DNA from: a candidate division CSSED10-310 bacterium
GTDB taxonomy: Bacteria; CSSED10-310; JAFGDC01
Direction of reading: 5' to 3'
Assembly (NCBI GenBank): GCA_016932295.1
Contig: JAFGDC010000084.1
Span: 1-20,690 of the forward strand
DNA length: 20,690 bases
Below are positions 1 through 7,681 of the stretch, piece after piece. Below the pieces are notes generated by a model. The model was not told the origin of the DNA. It did no database searches and was given only the letters and a program-made list of their open reading frames with translations. The position numbers and the translations under genes are program-made. The stretch's first letter is position 1. The number at the start of each line of letters is the position of its first letter.

Positions 1-349
1 CCGATCCGGGTGTGACCGGGGACAGGAACTTTACGGCAACCATTATGTCCAGCGTCCGGTCATGGGCAAGATACACGGAACCCATGCCACCCCTGCCCAG
101 CCGATGCAGCAGGTGGTAACGCCCGGCGAGCACCGTGCCGGGCGACGGCGGCCCATCGCCCGCTGCACCCTCAGCGGCGGCATCGACGTGCGGATCCGCG
201 AGTGATTCGTGCTGCTCCAGCAGCGACAGCACCTCCTCGTTCAGCTCCCGGTCGCCGCCGCAGGCCGTCTTCACATAGTCGATGCGCGCACCGGCATCAT
301 ACTCCGATGCCGCTATGAAGATTTCCTTCGCACGATGGAACAGGCTCAT
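1..349 (-). CDS. Serine/threonine protein kinase, N-terminal part (truncated by window edge)
   Basis: Read on the minus strand from ATG at 349-347, this gives 116 codons before the left edge. Residues 1-55 (MSLFHRAKEIFIAASEYD..., DRELNEEVLSLLEQHE) match the helical leader commonly found before bacterial Hanks-type kinases. The kinase domain starts near residue 78 with a glycine-rich loop, LGRGGMGSVY (84-93), followed by VAVK, whose Lys107 is the expected ATP-binding lysine. The rest of the catalytic domain and any sensor repeats lie outside the window. The start codon overlaps the stop of the sigma-factor gene as ATGA (346-349), so the two are probably translationally coupled. From family knowledge, such kinases phosphorylate Ser/Thr on regulatory partners. 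The likely partner here is the adjacent sigma factor (inference). Confidence 0.9.
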   Translation of the reverse strand, partial: MSLFHRAKEIFIAASEYDAGARIDYVKTACGGDRELNEEVLSLLEQHESLADPHVDAAAEGAAGDGPPSPGTVLAGRYHLLHRLGRGGMGSVYLAHDRTLDIMVAVKFLSPVTPGS

Positions 350-921
350 CGCACCGCCGCCCCGGCCAGTTCACGGCGCAGCCAGGCTCGGGCATGCAGC
401 CAGTCCGAGTTCACCGTCCGGGTGGACACTCCCAGATACCGGGCCGACTCCTCCACGGTCAATCCTCCGAATATTCGAAGCTCCACTACCCGCGCCTCGC
501 GTTCGTCCACCTGCGCCAATTTTTCCAGTGCATCGTACAATGCCACCGCCAATTCCGGATCCATACGGCCACCGGCGGCCAGATTCAAAACCCTGTCCAG
601 TGTCACCGGATCACACGCACCGCCACGTTTGACACTCTTCCGGCGACGGATGGCATCGATTAACACTCGTTTCATCACCAGTGCGCTGACCGCAAAGAAA
701 TGCGTCTTGCCGCGCCAGTCCACCCTGCTCTGATCGACCAGTTTCAGCCAGGTTTCATGCACCAGTTCGGTGGGCTGGATGGTCACGGTCCGCCGGCCGA
801 TATACCTGCGGGCCAACATACGCAGCTCATCATACAGGATGGCGAACAATTCCTCCGAATGGCAGTCGCCATCCCGCCGCGATAGTATTTCCGTTACCTG
901 GGCGCGCCGCTCCCGGGCCAT
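346..921 (-). CDS. ECF-like RNA polymerase sigma factor (Sigma70_ECF / TIGR02999-type)
   Basis: 191 residues from ATG at 921. This start has a GGTGAGG ribosome site a few bases upstream and matches the usual family N-terminus; the longer open frame back to 1137 is low-complexity and lacks family features. Region 2 spans about residues 24-95 (LFAILYDELRMLARRY, THFFAVSALVMKRVLIDA). Region 4 spans about 125-187 and contains the helix-turn-helix GGLTVEESARYLGVSTRTVN. It would recruit RNA polymerase to a specific promoter set. Family members of this type are usually encoded beside a Hanks-type kinase with a tetratricopeptide or propeller sensor, as seen here: its stop overlaps the kinase start. 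No anti-sigma factor is visible. Target genes are unknown; the upstream TonB receptor is a candidate by proximity only. Confidence 0.92.
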   Translation of the reverse strand: MARERRAQVTEILSRRDGDCHSEELFAILYDELRMLARRYIGRRTVTIQPTELVHETWLKLVDQSRVDWRGKTHFFAVSALVMKRVLIDAIRRRKSVKRGGACDPVTLDRVLNLAAGGRMDPELAVALYDALEKLAQVDEREARVVELRIFGGLTVEESARYLGVSTRTVNSDWLHARAWLRRELAGAAVR

Positions 922-1164
922 GACCTCACCATTTCCGGCGGATGCCCGGATCGCACCGGCGAACCGTCGCATTAACGCCGCCCCAAGCTTACCCAATCGT
1001 ACCGGGGCGCTCAATACCACGACGGAGGTCGCCGATTCGATCCAAGGTGGCGCGGGACCGGCACAGGCGCTGCCGACGACAGATCCACCTGGAACGGCGG
1101 CCACACAGGCTGCCCGCACCTCACCCCCCGCCGCCACGGCAGATCACCAGCCCGCGGGATTGGA
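922..1164. other. Intergenic region between TonB receptor and sigma factor
   Basis: About 240 bp, GC-rich, between the receptor stop and the sigma-factor start (both minus strand). I see the sigma-factor ribosome site at its left end but no convincing -35/-10 pair and no hairpin with a T-run. The sigma gene could be read through from the receptor gene or have a promoter I cannot recognise. Confidence 0.5.
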
Positions 1165-3543
1165 TCACAACCGGATCTTTATTCCGAACGACGGCAGGAA
1201 CGGCATGCCCTCCTCCTCCTCACGCTCGGAAAAATCGGCGTTGTAATCGTATGACTGAATATTCTTCCGGGCATAGAGGTTGATGATGTCCAGGTAATAC
1301 ATCACATCCAGGTGCCTGTACCGCCGCGAATACTGCACGCGGAAATCCAGGCGGTGATAGGCGGGATAGCGCTCCGACCGGATCACCTCGTCCGGATCAT
1401 CCCGCTGGTATGTGAAGGTCTCACCCTCGTCAGGCTCATACCGGCCATCGCCGTCAAGATCATCCACCACCCGGATGACATTGGTCAGCGGTGTATAAGG
1501 GAATCCGGTGCCGAAACGCCATTTCCAGCCGAGTTCCCAGCGCGGATTCAGCTTCCAGCCGGCGATCCAGGTCGCACAGTGGCGGCGGTCCCACGACTCC
1601 CACAGGTAGGGTTCATCCGCGCGACGGCTCCTGGCCTCACAGTAGGTGTAGGTGAACATCCCGTACCAAGGCCGGGTCTTCGTATCATTGATCGTGACCG
1701 TCATATCCAGTCCACGGGCGAACCCATGACGGGAGTTCTCCGGATCCCAGGTAAGGGAATCCCTGGTGTACGGCACGGCGGCCCCGCTCTCGTCGAGCAC
1801 CAGGATCGTCTCCTCCGCCACGCCCGAATCAATGAGATCATCCAGATCCTTGTAATATACGTCGAACTCGATACCCCAACCGCCGCGATTCTCGTATTCG
1901 GCACTCAGTACATAATGCACAGCTCGTTCCGGCTTCAGGTGCAGGTCTTTTATTCCCCTTAGGTCGAGGAAATACCCATCGCCCTGTAATGAGTCGTAGC
2001 CGGGAAACTGATAGTAATATCCCCAGGCCGCCCGCATGCTCCAGCCGTCCTCCAACTGCCAGCGCATCGACACGCGGGGACTCCATGCACTCATATCGGA
2101 CAGGGTGGAAAGGTCCCAGCGCATGCCGCCCTTCAATTCCAGGCCATGGATGAACTCCCAGGTGTCCTGGGCATACCAACCGAATTTGCCGTAATCCTGG
2201 GATTCCCCGAAATGAAGGAGGTCGTCCGGGATGTCCGCCCGGGGATCGTCGGTGGCCAGGTTGAACCGCACCTCGTTGTCACTGCGGGCCGCCTCTAACC
2301 CGGCGTGAACCGAGTGCCGGTACGTATGCCATTCGAACATACCGCCCAGCCTGTAGTTTGAACTGGTGAGATCCTGATCGAAACGAGTGACATACGAGGT
2401 TTCCCCCTCGCGGAAAAAGGTGTCGGATACCTGGCGGTTGCGGGTGAATGACGCTACATACCTCAGGCGGGTGGCAGTTCCCAGGAGATGAGAACCGTTC
2501 ACGCCGGCTACGTAGTTTTTCTGGTCGTCCACCAGGTCCACATGATCGGGATCCTCGTCCACATCCTCATCTTCTGATATGTCGGTGCCTTCGTCACACG
2601 CCATCAATGTGACGAACCACTCATGCCGCGGCGCCGGCTGGAAGTACGTCAGGCACTGGAAATCGGTGAAACTTGGATAGGACGACGCATCGTTATCGGC
2701 CGCCTTGATAGCCAGATCGTAGTACGTGCGCCGGGCGGAAAGCAGCCAACTGGACGGGAAGGTCTCGAACAAACGCCCCTCGGCGATGAGATTGGTAGTG
2801 GTAAGACTGAGGTTGGCGCTGCCGGTGAACCGGTCGGCGAGGCAGCCGTGACGGTTATCCACTTCGATCACCGCCGACAGCCGGTCGCCGTATCGCACGT
2901 CGAAACCACCGGGAATCAACTTGACATGATGGATGGTCTCGGGATTGAACAAACTGGTCAGACCGAACAGCCGGTAGGGATCATAGATGGGTATGTTGTC
3001 CAGGAACATTCCGTTCTGATCGGGGCGACTGCCGCGGATGAACAGCCGCGCCGTGTAGTCGTCGCCGCCCACCACGCCGGGCATGATCTGCAGCGACTGC
3101 AGGGTGTCCTCGAACGCGCCGGGAGCGTTCACCACGTAATCCGGAGTGACGAATTCCACAGGCTCCACCTCCGGTACCGCGGCTTCCTCCACCAGCACCT
3201 CGTCCCGGTATACCGGCGCCTGGTCCAGCTCTATGACCGACTCCACGGCGGCCTCCGGTTTGGCCATGAACCGCTCGGAGGCAATCACAAATCCGGGCAG
3301 GGAAAAAGTCAGCTCCATCACGCCCCATTCGCCAGTGCGTATAATGAAACGGCCCCGGAAATCAGTGACCGCGGTATGCCCGAAGGAAGACACCACCGTG
3401 ACACCCTCCAGGGGCGCCTTGTCGCTACGGTCCAGCACCGTGCCTTTCACGATGAACCGCCCGGCGGCGGCGGTGCCGCCGGACCCCACCAGGCAACACA
3501 AGAGTACTACCGGCAATATAGTCTGTCGAAATGATTGCAGCAT
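1165..3543 (-). CDS. TonB-dependent outer-membrane receptor with N-terminal carboxypeptidase-regulatory-like domain
   Basis: 792 residues from ATG at 3543, chosen because AAGGAGGTGG sits just upstream and a signal peptide begins there (MLQSFRQTILPVVLLCC..., cleavage near AAAG, residue 27). Residues 29-107 form a CarboxypepD_reg-like β-sandwich (VKGTVLDRSDKAPLEGVTV, TDFRGRF). Residues 112-120 (YRDEVLVEE) resemble a TonB box. The plug domain is about 128-230 (LQIMPGVVGG, LFIRGSRPDQNGMFLDNIP, LIPGGFDVRYGDRLSAVIEV). The rest is a β-barrel rich in aromatic strands, with YPAYHRLDFRV typical of receptors from FCB-like groups. The protein should import a ligand across the outer membrane using the TonB-ExbBD proton-motive link. 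The ligand is not predictable, and no SusD partner is nearby. Odd points are a very acidic loop at residues 317-340 and a C-terminus ending KIRL instead of a terminal Phe. Confidence 0.92.
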   Translation of the reverse strand: MLQSFRQTILPVVLLCCLVGSGGTAAAGRFIVKGTVLDRSDKAPLEGVTVVSSFGHTAVTDFRGRFIIRTGEWGVMELTFSLPGFVIASERFMAKPEAAVESVIELDQAPVYRDEVLVEEAAVPEVEPVEFVTPDYVVNAPGAFEDTLQSLQIMPGVVGGDDYTARLFIRGSRPDQNGMFLDNIPIYDPYRLFGLTSLFNPETIHHVKLIPGGFDVRYGDRLSAVIEVDNRHGCLADRFTGSANLSLTTTNLIAEGRLFETFPSSWLLSARRTYYDLAIKAADNDASSYPSFTDFQCLTYFQPAPRHEWFVTLMACDEGTDISEDEDVDEDPDHVDLVDDQKNYVAGVNGSHLLGTATRLRYVASFTRNRQVSDTFFREGETSYVTRFDQDLTSSNYRLGGMFEWHTYRHSVHAGLEAARSDNEVRFNLATDDPRADIPDDLLHFGESQDYGKFGWYAQDTWEFIHGLELKGGMRWDLSTLSDMSAWSPRVSMRWQLEDGWSMRAAWGYYYQFPGYDSLQGDGYFLDLRGIKDLHLKPERAVHYVLSAEYENRGGWGIEFDVYYKDLDDLIDSGVAEETILVLDESGAAVPYTRDSLTWDPENSRHGFARGLDMTVTINDTKTRPWYGMFTYTYCEARSRRADEPYLWESWDRRHCATWIAGWKLNPRWELGWKWRFGTGFPYTPLTNVIRVVDDLDGDGRYEPDEGETFTYQRDDPDEVIRSERYPAYHRLDFRVQYSRRYRHLDVMYYLDIINLYARKNIQSYDYNADFSEREEEEGMPFLPSFGIKIRL

Positions 3544-3558
3544 GACCACCTCCTTCAG
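3535..3558 (-). promoter_or_regulatory. Strong ribosome binding site deciding the TonB receptor start
   Basis: On the minus strand AAGGAGGTGGTC directly precedes ATG at 3543, a near-perfect anti-Shine-Dalgarno match with 5-7 base spacing. It rules out the longer in-frame start at 3621. Confidence 0.8.
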
Positions 3559-3813
3559 CGTCGTATCATGTGAGTTGCGTAGCGCATCAGGTAACGCGCA
3601 TTCGACAGGAAAACAGCGCACTATTTATTCCCGTAATCGCGTACGGATTCGCCATGGATCATCGAAGGCATAAAACCAGGCGGCATTGGATCAATCGTCG
3701 CCTGCAGATGCCGACTGAAGCCGGCACTCCGGGAGAGTCGACCGTTGTCATGCCTTACTCTCTGTTCTGCACCGTTGTTCCGCCCGATCCCGACCCCGCG
3801 TGCCACATGACGC
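3544..3813. other. Intergenic region upstream of the TonB receptor
   Basis: 270 bp between the rlmI stop and the receptor start. It probably holds the receptor promoter, but I cannot identify a convincing consensus pair. I see no terminator for the upstream methyltransferase gene, so partial read-through is possible. Confidence 0.4.
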
Positions 3814-5007
3814 TTAGTGAGGTAGTATTGTCATCATCAAGCCCTTCAGATAGAGTGTCTCCGGGATATGTGCCACTATGGGATGGTCCGGCGCCTGGCC
3901 GAGCCACCGCGTGATCCGCGCCGTGCAACCCGCTTCCAGGGCGCCGTCGGTGACGATCTTCTGGAACAGGTCCATCTTCATCAGGCCGGAACAGGAGAAG
4001 GTGAACAGTGTGCCGCCCGGTTTCAGCAGGTGGCACGCCAGCCGGTTGATATCCTTGTATCCACGGGCGGCGCGGTTCAGGTGCCCCATGGATTCGGCGA
4101 ATTTCGGTGGATCCAGGATGACCATGTCGAAACGGATGCCGTCCTCATGGAAGCGGCGCAACTGCCTGAAGACATCACCCTTCATGTTGGTCACGCGATC
4201 GGGGGCGAACCCGTTCAGGCGGACATTGTCATCTGCCAGCGCCACCAGCGCCGCCACATCCTCGATGTTGGTCACGTGCCCGGCGCCGCCGTGGAGGGCC
4301 GCCAGTCCGAAGCCGCCGGTATAGGAGAAGCAGTTCAGCACTTCCATGCCGGCGCTGGTACCGGCCACGAGGCGCCGGTTGTCCCGCTGATCCAGATAAA
4401 ACCCGGTCTTGTGGCCGTTCATGACGTCCACCTTGAACCTGATGTCGTCCTCCTCGATCACCACCAGCGGAGGCGGCGCCGCGCCCCAGGCCGCGCCCTG
4501 GCGCGGCGGCAGCCCCTCCTTGGTCCGCACCGCCGCTTCCGAGCGTTCATAGATACCCTCGATGCCCGGCAGTGCCGCCAATTGCGCCAGGATGACCGGC
4601 TTCCATTTCTCCACGCCGACGCTCAGGAACTGGCAGACGAGGAATTCATTGTACCGGTCGACGATCAGGCCCGGCAGCCCGTCCGCCTCCGCGGCCACCA
4701 GCCGGTACGCGGTGGTGCGGTCCGCCAGACACAGTCCTTCGCGGCAGTCAATAGCGGCCTGGATACGGGCATGAAAAAATGCTTCGTCGATGCGGTCATG
4801 TTCATTGAACGACCACATCCTGACCCTGATCTGGGATGCCGGTGACCAGGCGCCGAAGCCCAGTAATCGGCCGTCCGTCGCCGTCACCTCGATGGTGTCG
4901 CCGGCGGCGGGGGAACCTTCCACGCGGCCGACGGCGCCGGAGAAGACCCAGGGATGGAAGCGCAGCAGCGACCGTTCGCGGCCTTTTCTCAGGATAACGC
5001 GATTCAT
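3814..5007 (-). CDS. rlmI: RlmI-like 23S rRNA (cytosine-C5) methyltransferase, class I SAM-dependent
   Basis: 397 residues from ATG at 5007, close to the ~396 of E. coli RlmI. The residues in frame upstream of this start look non-coding. The N-terminal PUA domain covers about 1-75 (MNRVILRKGRERSLLRFHPW, VFSGAV). A central linking domain includes RLVAAEADGLPGLIVDRYN. The Rossmann methyltransferase domain has motif I VLNCFSYTGGFGLAAL, motif IV DPPKFA, and the catalytic-Cys motif TFSCSG. Family members use S-adenosylmethionine to methylate a cytosine of 23S rRNA (C1962 in E. coli); which base this protein modifies is inferred. The ribosome site before the start is weak. A membrane PH-like gene lies 67 bp upstream on the same strand and may be co-transcribed. 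Confidence 0.9.
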   Translation of the reverse strand: MNRVILRKGRERSLLRFHPWVFSGAVGRVEGSPAAGDTIEVTATDGRLLGFGAWSPASQIRVRMWSFNEHDRIDEAFFHARIQAAIDCREGLCLADRTTAYRLVAAEADGLPGLIVDRYNEFLVCQFLSVGVEKWKPVILAQLAALPGIEGIYERSEAAVRTKEGLPPRQGAAWGAAPPPLVVIEEDDIRFKVDVMNGHKTGFYLDQRDNRRLVAGTSAGMEVLNCFSYTGGFGLAALHGGAGHVTNIEDVAALVALADDNVRLNGFAPDRVTNMKGDVFRQLRRFHEDGIRFDMVILDPPKFAESMGHLNRAARGYKDINRLACHLLKPGGTLFTFSCSGLMKMDLFQKIVTDGALEAGCTARITRWLGQAPDHPIVAHIPETLYLKGLMMTILPH

Positions 5008-5074
5008 CGGGGACGGCAGCCGAAACAGCCGGGGGGATATGAGGATACCAGCACCGCACCAGCCATGACAGTCC

Positions 5075-5518
5075 TTAACCGGGTAGGCCGCGAGCCGCCC
5101 GGATCGCCCGCAGCAGGCCGTCGGGATCGTCCGTGCCGATTCTGAACTTCCGCCCGCTGAAGCGTTCAAGCTCAACCGCGCTCAAACCCGAAACATTGAA
5201 CATCCAGCCACCGGGAATCACCCTGATGCCCCAACCGAAGTACCACGGGTTCCTTACCGCCCGGGCCGTCACGATATCGGCGAGGGGGAAGGTCTTGCGA
5301 ATGACGCCGGGGCCGAAGGAGACGATCACTTCGGCGTCGGTGACCCGCACCGTCAGGGAGTGGAAAATGAACGCGGCGGCTGCCAGGACGAGGAACAGGA
5401 GGCCCGTGGCGATGTGTCCTGCGGGAGTGACGAGGTAGAGGTAACCGATCAGCGCCAATACCAGGAGCAGAGATACCAGGATGAGCGTTCCCGGTTGGGT
5501 GTGTTCGTAATGATCCAT
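5075..5518 (-). CDS. Small membrane protein with two N-terminal TM segments and a bacterial PH-like domain
   Basis: 147 residues from ATG at 5518, which has AAAGGAGC at good spacing. Two hydrophobic segments, about residues 9-28 (LILVSLLLVLALIGYLYLV) and 33-52 (IATGLLFLVLAAAAFIF), form a hairpin. After them comes a β-rich domain of about 90 residues (VRVTDAEVIVSFGPGVIRKTF, IRVIPGGWMFNVSG, FRIGTDDPDGLLRAI). That last segment is typical of bacterial pleckstrin-homology-like domains facing the cytoplasm. Function is unknown. It is first in a minus-strand run leading into rlmI 67 bp away. Recognition of the fold is by sequence pattern only; it could equally be called a conserved hypothetical membrane protein. 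Confidence 0.8.
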   Translation of the reverse strand: MDHYEHTQPGTLILVSLLLVLALIGYLYLVTPAGHIATGLLFLVLAAAAFIFHSLTVRVTDAEVIVSFGPGVIRKTFPLADIVTARAVRNPWYFGWGIRVIPGGWMFNVSGLSAVELERFSGRKFRIGTDDPDGLLRAIRAARGLPG

Positions 5519-5591
5519 GACCGGCTCCTTTCCCGGCAGGCGCCGGATGGAGCCGGCCGTCGTTGTCTGTCGACCTAATGTCACTGTAGCG

Positions 5592-5683
5592 CGCCGGTTG
5601 AATTCCGGCAATCCTGCAAGCGGCTCCTACGGGCCGTATCCCCATTCCACCGATGCCATCTCACCCAGGATGGCGGACATGGA
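5592..5683. repeat. Dispersed direct repeat, copy 1
   Basis: This ~92-bp segment is nearly identical to 13552-13645 in the same orientation. The core 5635-5676 matches 13597-13638 without a mismatch over 42 bases. The left part differs by a few substitutions and a 2-base length difference in a G run. It contains a small hairpin, GCCGG(N7)CCGGC (5593-5609). The repeat overlaps the end of a decayed coding fragment on the minus strand. The two copies bracket the block of surface-protein genes. Confidence 0.85.
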
Positions 5684-5794
5684 TTCGTTCAGCATGGCGC
5701 CGATGAAGTGGGTCCATCGATCAGGTTTGTGCCGGAAGAGGCATTCCCGCGCCTCGAACAAGGCATCCCGCAGATTGTGGAATCGTTCTACTGG
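5627..5794 (-). pseudogene. Coding remnant, 55 codons, unrecognised
   Basis: On the minus strand, an open stretch bounded by TAA (5797-5795) and TAG (5629-5627) has no start codon or ribosome site near its beginning, but its composition is protein-like: ERFHNLRDALFEAREC, FRHKPDRWTHFIGAML, ending MSAILGEMASVEWGYGP. The last 14 or so codons recur in the second repeat copy near 13600-13645, where the frame then shifts (MTAILGEMASVEWGYAP...). This looks like the 3' end of a once-intact gene present in more than one copy. I do not recognise the family. It could also be a non-coding repeat that happens to be open. Confidence 0.4.
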
Positions 5795-6030
5795 TTAGCT
5801 TTAAGTGAAAGTTTGAAACAGGGCTTGACACCTTCACGCTTCCAGGCGATGCCGGTCATGCGAATATCGAAATCCTACTAAACGAAATGCTCTTTGTGAG
5901 AAGCAGTCGCACCAGAACGACGAGTCAGGATTGACACCGGTTGTGCGTATCGAATCTTAGCCATGGAGGGAAATTGACGGCCCATTCGACAAGGTGCTGA
6001 GTTTGTCCGCCGGCGTGCTGCATGTGCTCG

Positions 6031-6044
6031 CTCGTCGCGACGAG
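6031..6044. promoter_or_regulatory. Perfect 14-bp palindrome, possible operator
   Basis: CTCGTCGCGACGAG reads identically on both strands. Imperfect outer symmetry follows (catg to the left, gcatgc to the right). It lies about 175 bp upstream of the exported propeller gene. A dimeric regulator site is possible, but a chance palindrome in GC-rich DNA is not excluded. Confidence 0.3.
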
Positions 6045-6217
6045 TGCATGCTTGGCGGGCAATCCATGGAAGTGAGGTGAAGCGAACCTGTTCGTCCTTC
6101 CGACAGTGTCATGAGGTAACTATGGCGGTGGTTGTCGCTGGAAGGGAGGTGACTCAGGAAGAGCCAACATCGTCGGCAACAGTAGTTTCCTAATGAAACC
6201 TTGAGAGGGGGAGTTAC

Positions 6218-7576
6218 ATGAAACTTCACAGTATGTTCATTTGTGTGTGTGTGATGACGGGCTTCTTGGCAATGCCTGCGCCGGTTCATGCTGACTGGGA
6301 AACAAACGTTGGCATTATCCAGGGTTCCCAGGAAAACGGCTTTCAGGACATGGTACTCGACGGCAGCGGCAACGCCCATTTCGTGTGGTCCGATATGAAC
6401 TATGTCTTCAATCCACACACCACGCAGTTCGAAGTGCACTGGTATACGTGGTATGCCATGTGGCATAAGATCGGGGGTTTATTTTCACCACAGGTGAAAC
6501 TTGGTGAGACCAACGGTCATCACTGCGCTACGCAGCCATCATTGACATTCTCGGACGACGGCATTCTTCACGTCGTCTGGTCGGCTTCTCCCTGGTCTGA
6601 TCAGAACTGGGGAGCCGAGAAGCGCAAGATCATGTACACCAGGAAATTCACCAATGAGATGTGGCAGCCGGCGCCTGTTCAGATTTCTCCATACTGGTAT
6701 TATTACTACGGCGCCACATCTCAATGTATGCTGCCGCAAGTGTTGACGCACGGCAACGAAGTGCATGTCATCTGGTACGGCCGACCGACAACTCAACATG
6801 TCCACAATTATCTCGATGTCTTCTGGAATCATTCCCTCAATTCAGGCAGAAACTGGGCATACGGCCAAGACGGGTACAACGTCACAGGTCCGCCCGACAC
6901 CGGTGTTTGGGCCCTTCACAAATGCTGGAAGCAGCGTGCAGTGATCGCACCGGATGGCGACATCTTCCTCGTGTATCAATCCGATTACAAATACATCTCA
7001 GAAGAAATCCCCGGCAACGAGGAGTATCACTGGAACGTCATCGCGTATCGCGAATATGACGGTTCATGGTCCGGTGAAGAACTACTGATGGCGCCGAACT
7101 GGGCCGATCATAACTGGTATGCCGGTCCGGAAATCTCCTACACCACCGAAAGTGGCTCGTACATCCCGCATGTCATCTACAATTACGAACCGGTGGCTGG
7201 AACAGATTATGAAGCCGACTACGACATCCATCTGAACTACCGAGATCCCGCCATCGGCTGGAAGAACGACCAGATGATCTTCTCCGATCCGTGGCACAGG
7301 AAATTCAAACATGCTTTCCATATAAATGAGAACAACGAAATGCTCGCCACTATCTGCAAGAACGACCTCTACGGCGTGATATTCCCATTCCCGCTCCATA
7401 CGACTCCCTGGGTGGTGGATTGGGACATCGGCGACACGTACAATCCGTCCGGCTACTCAAGCGTCATTAAATATTTTACATCAGACTCGAAATGGTATGT
7501 CAACTTCCCTGATGAATCCGACAGTGGGCAAGGGCAGGAGCTGCATCTCTCCAGAGGAAATCCTGAACCATCCTAA
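6218..7576 (+). CDS. Exported BNR/sialidase-like β-propeller protein
   Basis: 452 residues from ATG at 6218, preceded by GAGAGGGGGAG. A signal peptide covers residues 1-25 (MKLHSMFICVCVMTGFLAMP, cleavage after VHA). The mature part has repeated blade-like motifs in which a short Gly/Asp turn precedes a V-W/Y strand: MVLDGSGNAHFVWSD, LTFSDDGILHVVWSAS, VLTHGNEVHVIWYGR, AVIAPDGDIFLVYQSD, IPHVIYNYE and HINENNEMLATI. This spacing suggests a six- or seven-bladed propeller related to sialidase/BNR-repeat proteins. I see no catalytic Arg triad or other proof of sialidase activity, so a binding or structural role is equally likely. Aromatic residues are abundant. Unlike the next three proteins, it lacks the shared C-terminal domain and ends at the propeller. 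A strong hairpin follows its stop. Confidence 0.82.
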   Translation: MKLHSMFICVCVMTGFLAMPAPVHADWETNVGIIQGSQENGFQDMVLDGSGNAHFVWSDMNYVFNPHTTQFEVHWYTWYAMWHKIGGLFSPQVKLGETNGHHCATQPSLTFSDDGILHVVWSASPWSDQNWGAEKRKIMYTRKFTNEMWQPAPVQISPYWYYYYGATSQCMLPQVLTHGNEVHVIWYGRPTTQHVHNYLDVFWNHSLNSGRNWAYGQDGYNVTGPPDTGVWALHKCWKQRAVIAPDGDIFLVYQSDYKYISEEIPGNEEYHWNVIAYREYDGSWSGEELLMAPNWADHNWYAGPEISYTTESGSYIPHVIYNYEPVAGTDYEADYDIHLNYRDPAIGWKNDQMIFSDPWHRKFKHAFHINENNEMLATICKNDLYGVIFPFPLHTTPWVVDWDIGDTYNPSGYSSVIKYFTSDSKWYVNFPDESDSGQGQELHLSRGNPEPS

Positions 7577-7583
7577 ATGCTGC

Positions 7584-7629
7584 GGGGGCTTTCAACTCCG
7601 CCACAAGGGCGAAGTTGGAAGCCCCCTTT
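7584..7629 (+). terminator. Strong hairpin, probable transcription terminator or attenuator
   Basis: The arms GGGGGCTTTCAACT (7584-7597) and AGTTGGAAGCCCCC (7613-7626) pair over 14 bp with one G·U wobble. Inside the loop CGCC (7599-7602) and GGCG (7608-7611) pair again. Only three Ts follow, so termination may be partial. It starts 7 bp after the stop of the propeller gene and ends before the next gene's ribosome site, so it could set different expression levels for the two. Confidence 0.7.
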
Positions 7630-7681
7630 CCGCTTGTCAATTCACCCGGCTGTCGAATACCGTTGTTACGGAGGTGCACCA

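Larger units (their letters stand above)
5519..6217. other. Gene-poor region between divergent gene blocks (~700 bp)
   Basis: It separates the minus-strand block from the plus-strand surface-protein block, so promoters for both directions should lie here. It contains one copy of a dispersed repeat (5592-5683), a stop-to-stop coding remnant on the minus strand (5627-5794) and a 14-bp perfect palindrome (6031-6044). Two TTGACA hexamers (5825 and 5931) lack a convincing -10 partner. A plus-strand stop-bounded stretch at about 5963-6080 has protein-like codons (PFDKVLSLSAGVLHVLARRD) but no start codon, and may be another gene relic. Confidence 0.6.

Noticed and set aside
922..1137. 72-residue N-terminal extension of the sigma factor
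   Set aside because: Low-complexity Ala/Gly/Val sequence unlike the family; the internal ATG at 921 has a good ribosome site.
2623..3534. Long plus-strand open frame (303 codons) opposite the TonB receptor
   Set aside because: It is an antisense shadow of a clearly coding receptor gene: GC-rich codon structure opens the opposite frame, and the product has no domain features.
3868..4845. Plus-strand open frame of 325 codons opposite rlmI
   Set aside because: It lies wholly opposite an intact RlmI-like methyltransferase with all motifs; the product is His/Gln/Arg-rich and has no recognisable domain.
5825..5959. Two TTGACA hexamers as promoters for the propeller gene
   Set aside because: No acceptable -10 hexamer occurs 16-18 bases after either one, and both are more than 250 bases from the start codon.
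6218..7576. Calling the BNR-like protein an active sialidase
   Set aside because: Propeller-type repeats are visible, but the catalytic arginines, Tyr/Glu pair and Asp of sialidases cannot be identified, and classic Asp-box repeats are not clear.
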